Assembly: GCA_025980765.1 (NCBI GenBank)
Contig: JAICXB010000007.1
Span: forward strand, 26,298 to 90,297
Direction: 5' to 3'
DNA: 64,000 bases
Source of the DNA: Terriglobales bacterium
GTDB lineage: Bacteria > Acidobacteriota > Terriglobia > Terriglobales > Acidobacteriaceae
Shown here: positions 61,438 to 64,000 of the stretch, piece by piece
How the letters are laid out: every line of letters begins with the position of its first letter
How positions within the stretch are numbered: position 1 is the stretch's first letter
The notes under the pieces: model-generated
Databases searched by the model: none
Seen by the model: the letters and a program-made list of their open reading frames with translations, nothing else
What the model was told of the DNA's origin: nothing
Translations under genes and position numbers: made by a program

Positions 61438-61578
61438 TACCACGGATTACACGGATGTTCACGGATCACACGGATAAAACTAGCAAAGCTAATGTTGAAC
61501 CCTGGCATCGTCCCTCTCTCAAGCCGAATTAAAAAATCCGTGAAATCCGTGCTCATCCGTGTAATCCGTGGTAAAGCT
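61438..61578. repeat. CACGGATTACACGGATG inverted repeat
   Basis: The left arm TTTACCACGGATTACACGGA and the right arm TCCGTGTAATCCGTGGTAAA are perfect complements, with further inner pairing (TTCACGGAT, ATCCGTGAA). It lies between the cytochrome gene and lipA. Confidence 0.85.
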
Positions 61579-61623
61579 TTTGCCTTTGATGTTGCTTTGG
61601 CCCTGTAAAATGCTTTTAGCCGC

Positions 61624-62541
61624 ATGTCCTCCATCGCCGAACTCGTGCAGATCGATCTTGCGCCGCGTACTCCGAAGTCTAAGCCGGAGTGGCTGAAGGC
61701 GCGCGCGCCGATGGGCGAAAACTATCATCAGCTTAAGAAGCTGGCGCGCGAGCTCGACTTGCATACCGTGTGCGAGTCGGCGCAGTGTCCCAACATCGGC
61801 GAGTGCTGGAACCATCGCACCGCGACCTTCATGTTGCTGGGCAACCTGTGCACGCGCCGCTGCGGATTCTGCGCCGTGCCTAAGGGACGTCCGCTGGCCA
61901 TCGACTACGACGAGCCCCGCCGAGTTGCCGAAGCGGTTGCCGTTTTGGGACTGAAGCACGCGGTCATCACCAGCGTCAATCGCGACGACGACAACATCGG
62001 TGCGGCCACGGTTTTTGCCGACACCATCCGCGAAGTGCGCCGCCAGGCTCCAGGGTGCCAGGTGGAAGTATTGATCCCCGACTTTCAGGGCCGCGAGGAC
62101 GCGCTGAAGATCGTGCTCGACGCCCGTCCCGAGGTCCTCAACCACAATACCGAAACCGTTCCCCGGCTGTACCGCGCGGTCCGCTCCGGCGCTCGTTATG
62201 AGCGCACGCTCAAGCTGCTGGAAAACGTAAAGATCTTCGTTCCCGAAATGGTCTCAAAGACCGGCGTGATGGTCGGCATCGGCGAAGCCATGGACGAGCT
62301 GCTCGAAGTCTTCCGCGACCTCGCCGCCATCAAGGTCGATATCCTGACCATAGGTCAGTATCTGCGTCCCTCGCGCGACCACCTGCCCATGACCCGCTAC
62401 TACCATCCTGACGAGTTCCGTTTCCTGAAAGAGGAAGCCCTGAAGCTGGGCTTCCGCCACGTGGAATCCGGCCCCCTGGTGCGCTCCAGCTATCACGCGC
62501 ACGAGCAGGCGGAATCGACGGGGCTGCTTTCGTTGTCTTAG
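61624..62541 (+). CDS. lipA: Lipoyl synthase LipA
   Basis: The 305-residue radical SAM enzyme has the auxiliary cluster motif C-x4-C-x5-C (CESAQCPNIGECW). The radical-SAM C-x3-C-x2-C is in 'CTRRCGFCAV', and the terminal RSSYHA supplies the serine ligand. 'NHNTETVPRLYRAVR' and 'SKTGVMVGIGE' are family markers. It inserts sulfurs into octanoyl groups on lipoyl domains. lipB is not in the window. Confidence 0.97.
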   Translation: MSSIAELVQIDLAPRTPKSKPEWLKARAPMGENYHQLKKLARELDLHTVCESAQCPNIGECWNHRTATFMLLGNLCTRRCGFCAVPKGRPLAIDYDEPRRVAEAVAVLGLKHAVITSVNRDDDNIGAATVFADTIREVRRQAPGCQVEVLIPDFQGREDALKIVLDARPEVLNHNTETVPRLYRAVRSGARYERTLKLLENVKIFVPEMVSKTGVMVGIGEAMDELLEVFRDLAAIKVDILTIGQYLRPSRDHLPMTRYYHPDEFRFLKEEALKLGFRHVESGPLVRSSYHAHEQAESTGLLSLS

Positions 62542-62652
62542 AAACAACTGCTCATACGGATTGCACGGATCGGACGGACAACCCAAGAGTGAACTTGCGG
62601 GAGTCCTTGCTCCAGATGCAACGCTTGTGACGTTTCCTGCCTCTTTTCACGC

Positions 62653-63069
62653 ATGACTTCAGGCGAGTTGGGGTTGCAGGTTGTTGAATTGTTGCTGATT
62701 GCGATTCCCATCGCGGCCATCGTCTGGACGGTGACGCACGAGGAGGTCTTTCGCGAGCCGCGCGAATTCTGCCAGCGCTGCAGCGAGCGAGCGCCCCATC
62801 TCATCGTTCGCAAATTTTTCTATCTGTTTACCTGCGAGTATTGCTTCAGCCACTACGTGACGATTTGTTTTCTCTTCATCACGCGCTACAAGCTCATCTA
62901 CAACGACTGGCGTGGATATCTCATGTCACTTTTTGCGCTGGTCTGGGTGGCAAACATGTATATGTCGCTCTTTGGCCGGATTCGCCTGGACATTAAGCGC
63001 GAGCGGGTGGAGATCAAGCACGTCGAGCATAAGGTCAGGGAGAAAACCGAAGGAAAGCGGGCTGCGTAG
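62653..63069 (+). CDS. Small membrane protein with two CxxC motifs
   Basis: The 138-residue protein has an N-terminal hydrophobic helix (VVELLLIAIPIAAIVWTV). A cytoplasmic or periplasmic segment follows with 'CQRCSERAPHLIVRKFFYLFTCEYC', two CxxC pairs likely to bind zinc. One or two more hydrophobic segments (VTICFLFITRYKLIYN, MSLFALVWVANMYMSLFG) and a basic Lys/Glu-rich tail complete it. No family is recognised. It follows lipA on the same strand, 110 bases apart. Confidence 0.65.
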   Translation: MTSGELGLQVVELLLIAIPIAAIVWTVTHEEVFREPREFCQRCSERAPHLIVRKFFYLFTCEYCFSHYVTICFLFITRYKLIYNDWRGYLMSLFALVWVANMYMSLFGRIRLDIKRERVEIKHVEHKVREKTEGKRAA

Positions 63070-63098
63070 GAGATGGATCGGCTCATCCCGCCAAAACT

Positions 63099-63297
63099 GT
63101 CATCCTGAGGACGAGCGACCAACTCCGCGCAGCGGAGTTGATCGGGAGGAGGAAGGATCTCTGCCGATGTCTCGGTCGGATTTGCAGGTTGCGACTCTTC
63201 AGCCGACCATTGTGGTTGAGAAGCCCTGCCACCGGTAATTATGTTCCAGAGATCGCAGGAGGTCCTTCGGCCGCTACGCGGCGCTCAGGATGACATT
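63099..63297. repeat. GTCATCCTGA-family inverted repeat
   Basis: TGTCATCCTGAGGACGAGCG with the inner palindrome AACTCCGCGCAGCGGAGTT and AGGAAGGATCTCT makes the left half. The right half is AGGTCCTTCGG...GCGCTCAGGATGACA. No gene is supported between 63070 and 63333. Confidence 0.75.
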
Positions 63298-63333
63298 TGT
63301 TGGATTGCGCGCTTCAAAATACCGCAACCACTT

Positions 63334-64000
63334 TTACGAGCTCAACGTCGCGGAAGCGCGGTCGAAGTGTTCGAGCATTGCTACTTTCTTCTCTGCGGGA
63401 AGAAATGATGCTTCAAACGAGTTTCTCGCCAGTTCGCGCAGGTGCTCGTCGGTGAAGCCGAAAACGTCCTGCGCCAGTTCGTATTCGCTGATCAGCGAGG
63501 TATGAAACATTGCTGGATCATCGGTGTTGAGTGTGATCAGCACGCCATGATCGAAGAGCGTGCGCACGGAGTGGCCCTCGATCCTGGCCACGCAGCCAGT
63601 GCATACGTTGCTGCTGAGACATACCTCGACCGGAATCTGCCGGTGGGACAAGACTTCGACCAGCTCGGGATCGCGAATTGCGCTCAGACCGTGGCCGATG
63701 CGCTCCGCGCCAATGTTGAGCGCGCCCCAGATTGACTCCGGCCCGGCGCTCTCGCCGGCATGGGCGGTGAGTCGCAATCCGCGTTCCGCCGCTTCGCGAT
63801 ACAAATCCCGAAATGGTTCTGCGGGACCGCGCAGCTCATCGCCGCCAATTCCAATGCCGATTACGCCATATTCTCTATGCTCAACCGCCAAATCAAAGAC
63901 ACGCCGGGCAGGCTCAACACCAAAATGGCGCACCGCATCGAATATCCAGAATACAGAAACGCCAAAATCGCGCTCGCCGCGCTCGCGACCTCTGCGAATG
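63334..64000 (-). CDS. Adenosine deaminase family protein (C-terminal part)
   Basis: The reading frame is open to the window edge, so the N-terminus with the HxH zinc ligands is missing. Visible are 'RGERDFGVSVFWIFDAVRHFG', the catalytic 'LRLTAHAGESAG' (zinc His and catalytic Glu), 'AERIGHGLSAIRDPEL', 'VCLSSNVCTG' and 'LITLNTDDPAMF' with the final metal Asp. The substrate could be adenosine or aminodeoxyfutalosine (menaquinone route); this cannot be decided here. Confidence 0.88.
   Translation of the reverse strand, partial: IRRGRERGERDFGVSVFWIFDAVRHFGVEPARRVFDLAVEHREYGVIGIGIGGDELRGPAEPFRDLYREAAERGLRLTAHAGESAGPESIWGALNIGAERIGHGLSAIRDPELVEVLSHRQIPVEVCLSSNVCTGCVARIEGHSVRTLFDHGVLITLNTDDPAMFHTSLISEYELAQDVFGFTDEHLRELARNSFEASFLPAEKKVAMLEHFDRASATLSS

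Noticed and set aside
1..64000. tRNA, rRNA or riboswitch genes
   Set aside because: I looked for cloverleaf-like TTCGAATC / GGTTCGA patterns and known aptamer cores in intergenic gaps and found none convincing. A covariance-model scan would be decisive.

Overview
The window is a gene-dense, moderately GC-rich bacterial chromosome segment, most consistent with the Acidobacteriota (Terriglobia/Koribacter-like). Pointers are three VWFA proteins of the acidobacterial secreted type, two very large Oar-like TonB-dependent receptors with N-terminal carboxypeptidase-regulatory domains, a long FtsX-type permease of the acidobacterial 'duplicated orphan permease' kind, and an intergenic space packed with short dispersed inverted repeats. 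No prophage, integrase or CRISPR array is visible. The only transposase-like gene is a REP-associated one.

Layout. 1-4.8 kb: end of an HU gene, a terminator, and two minus-strand VWFA proteins. 5-11.4 kb: lipase-maturation-factor-like membrane protein, a GT39-like membrane protein, tsaD, a CCA-adding-type nucleotidyltransferase and superoxide dismutase. 11.6-14.7 kb: a compact putative RiPP locus, described below. 14.8-18.3 kb: pgeF, a TPR membrane protein, a small monooxygenase and tyrS. 18.3-24.6 kb: two two-component systems, one Cpx-like with a Spy/CpxP-like periplasmic protein and paired GTAAA-N6-GTAAA boxes. 24.9-33.3 kb: a DUF5666 protein, a TonB receptor, a third VWFA protein and a pyruvate-oxidase-like ThDP enzyme. 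33.4-42.1 kb: lone peptide-type ABC ATPase, queD, queE, a second TonB receptor, a REP-flanked RAYT and mnmG. 42.6-49.7 kb: serine hydrolase, ArsR-SRPBCC pair, orphan permease, purE-purK. 49.9-56.6 kb: PagL-like deacylase, EamA transporter, and a run of small signalling or stress proteins (receiver, KhpB-like, cNMP-DUF1003, CBS, YtxH, DUF3891). 56.8-64 kb: SpoIIE phosphatase, O-methyltransferase, MFS transporter, c-type cytochrome, lipA, a CxxC membrane protein and a partial adenosine deaminase.

The most interesting locus is on the minus strand at 13550-11609. A 46-residue ORF (13410-13550) is built from three 16-residue units, each carrying Pro-Thr-Cys-His with the cysteines at 13, 29 and 45. 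It is followed by a DUF692/MNIO-type oxidase (12435-13331) and a roughly 250-residue protein with the look of an MNIO partner (11609-12349). A divergent EgtD-like histidine-methyltransferase-family gene (13778-14734) faces it. This has the architecture of an MNIO-modified RiPP pathway (compare methanobactin MbnABC, TglHI, bufferins), with a repeat-core precursor that I do not recognise from a characterised product.

The second theme is repeats. At least six families of short inverted repeats fill intergenic spaces and often supply start codons, stop codons or C-terminal tails to adjacent genes. There are three diverged copies of a roughly 225-bp element, and a 14-nt unit arranged in two opposed arrays between queD and queE.
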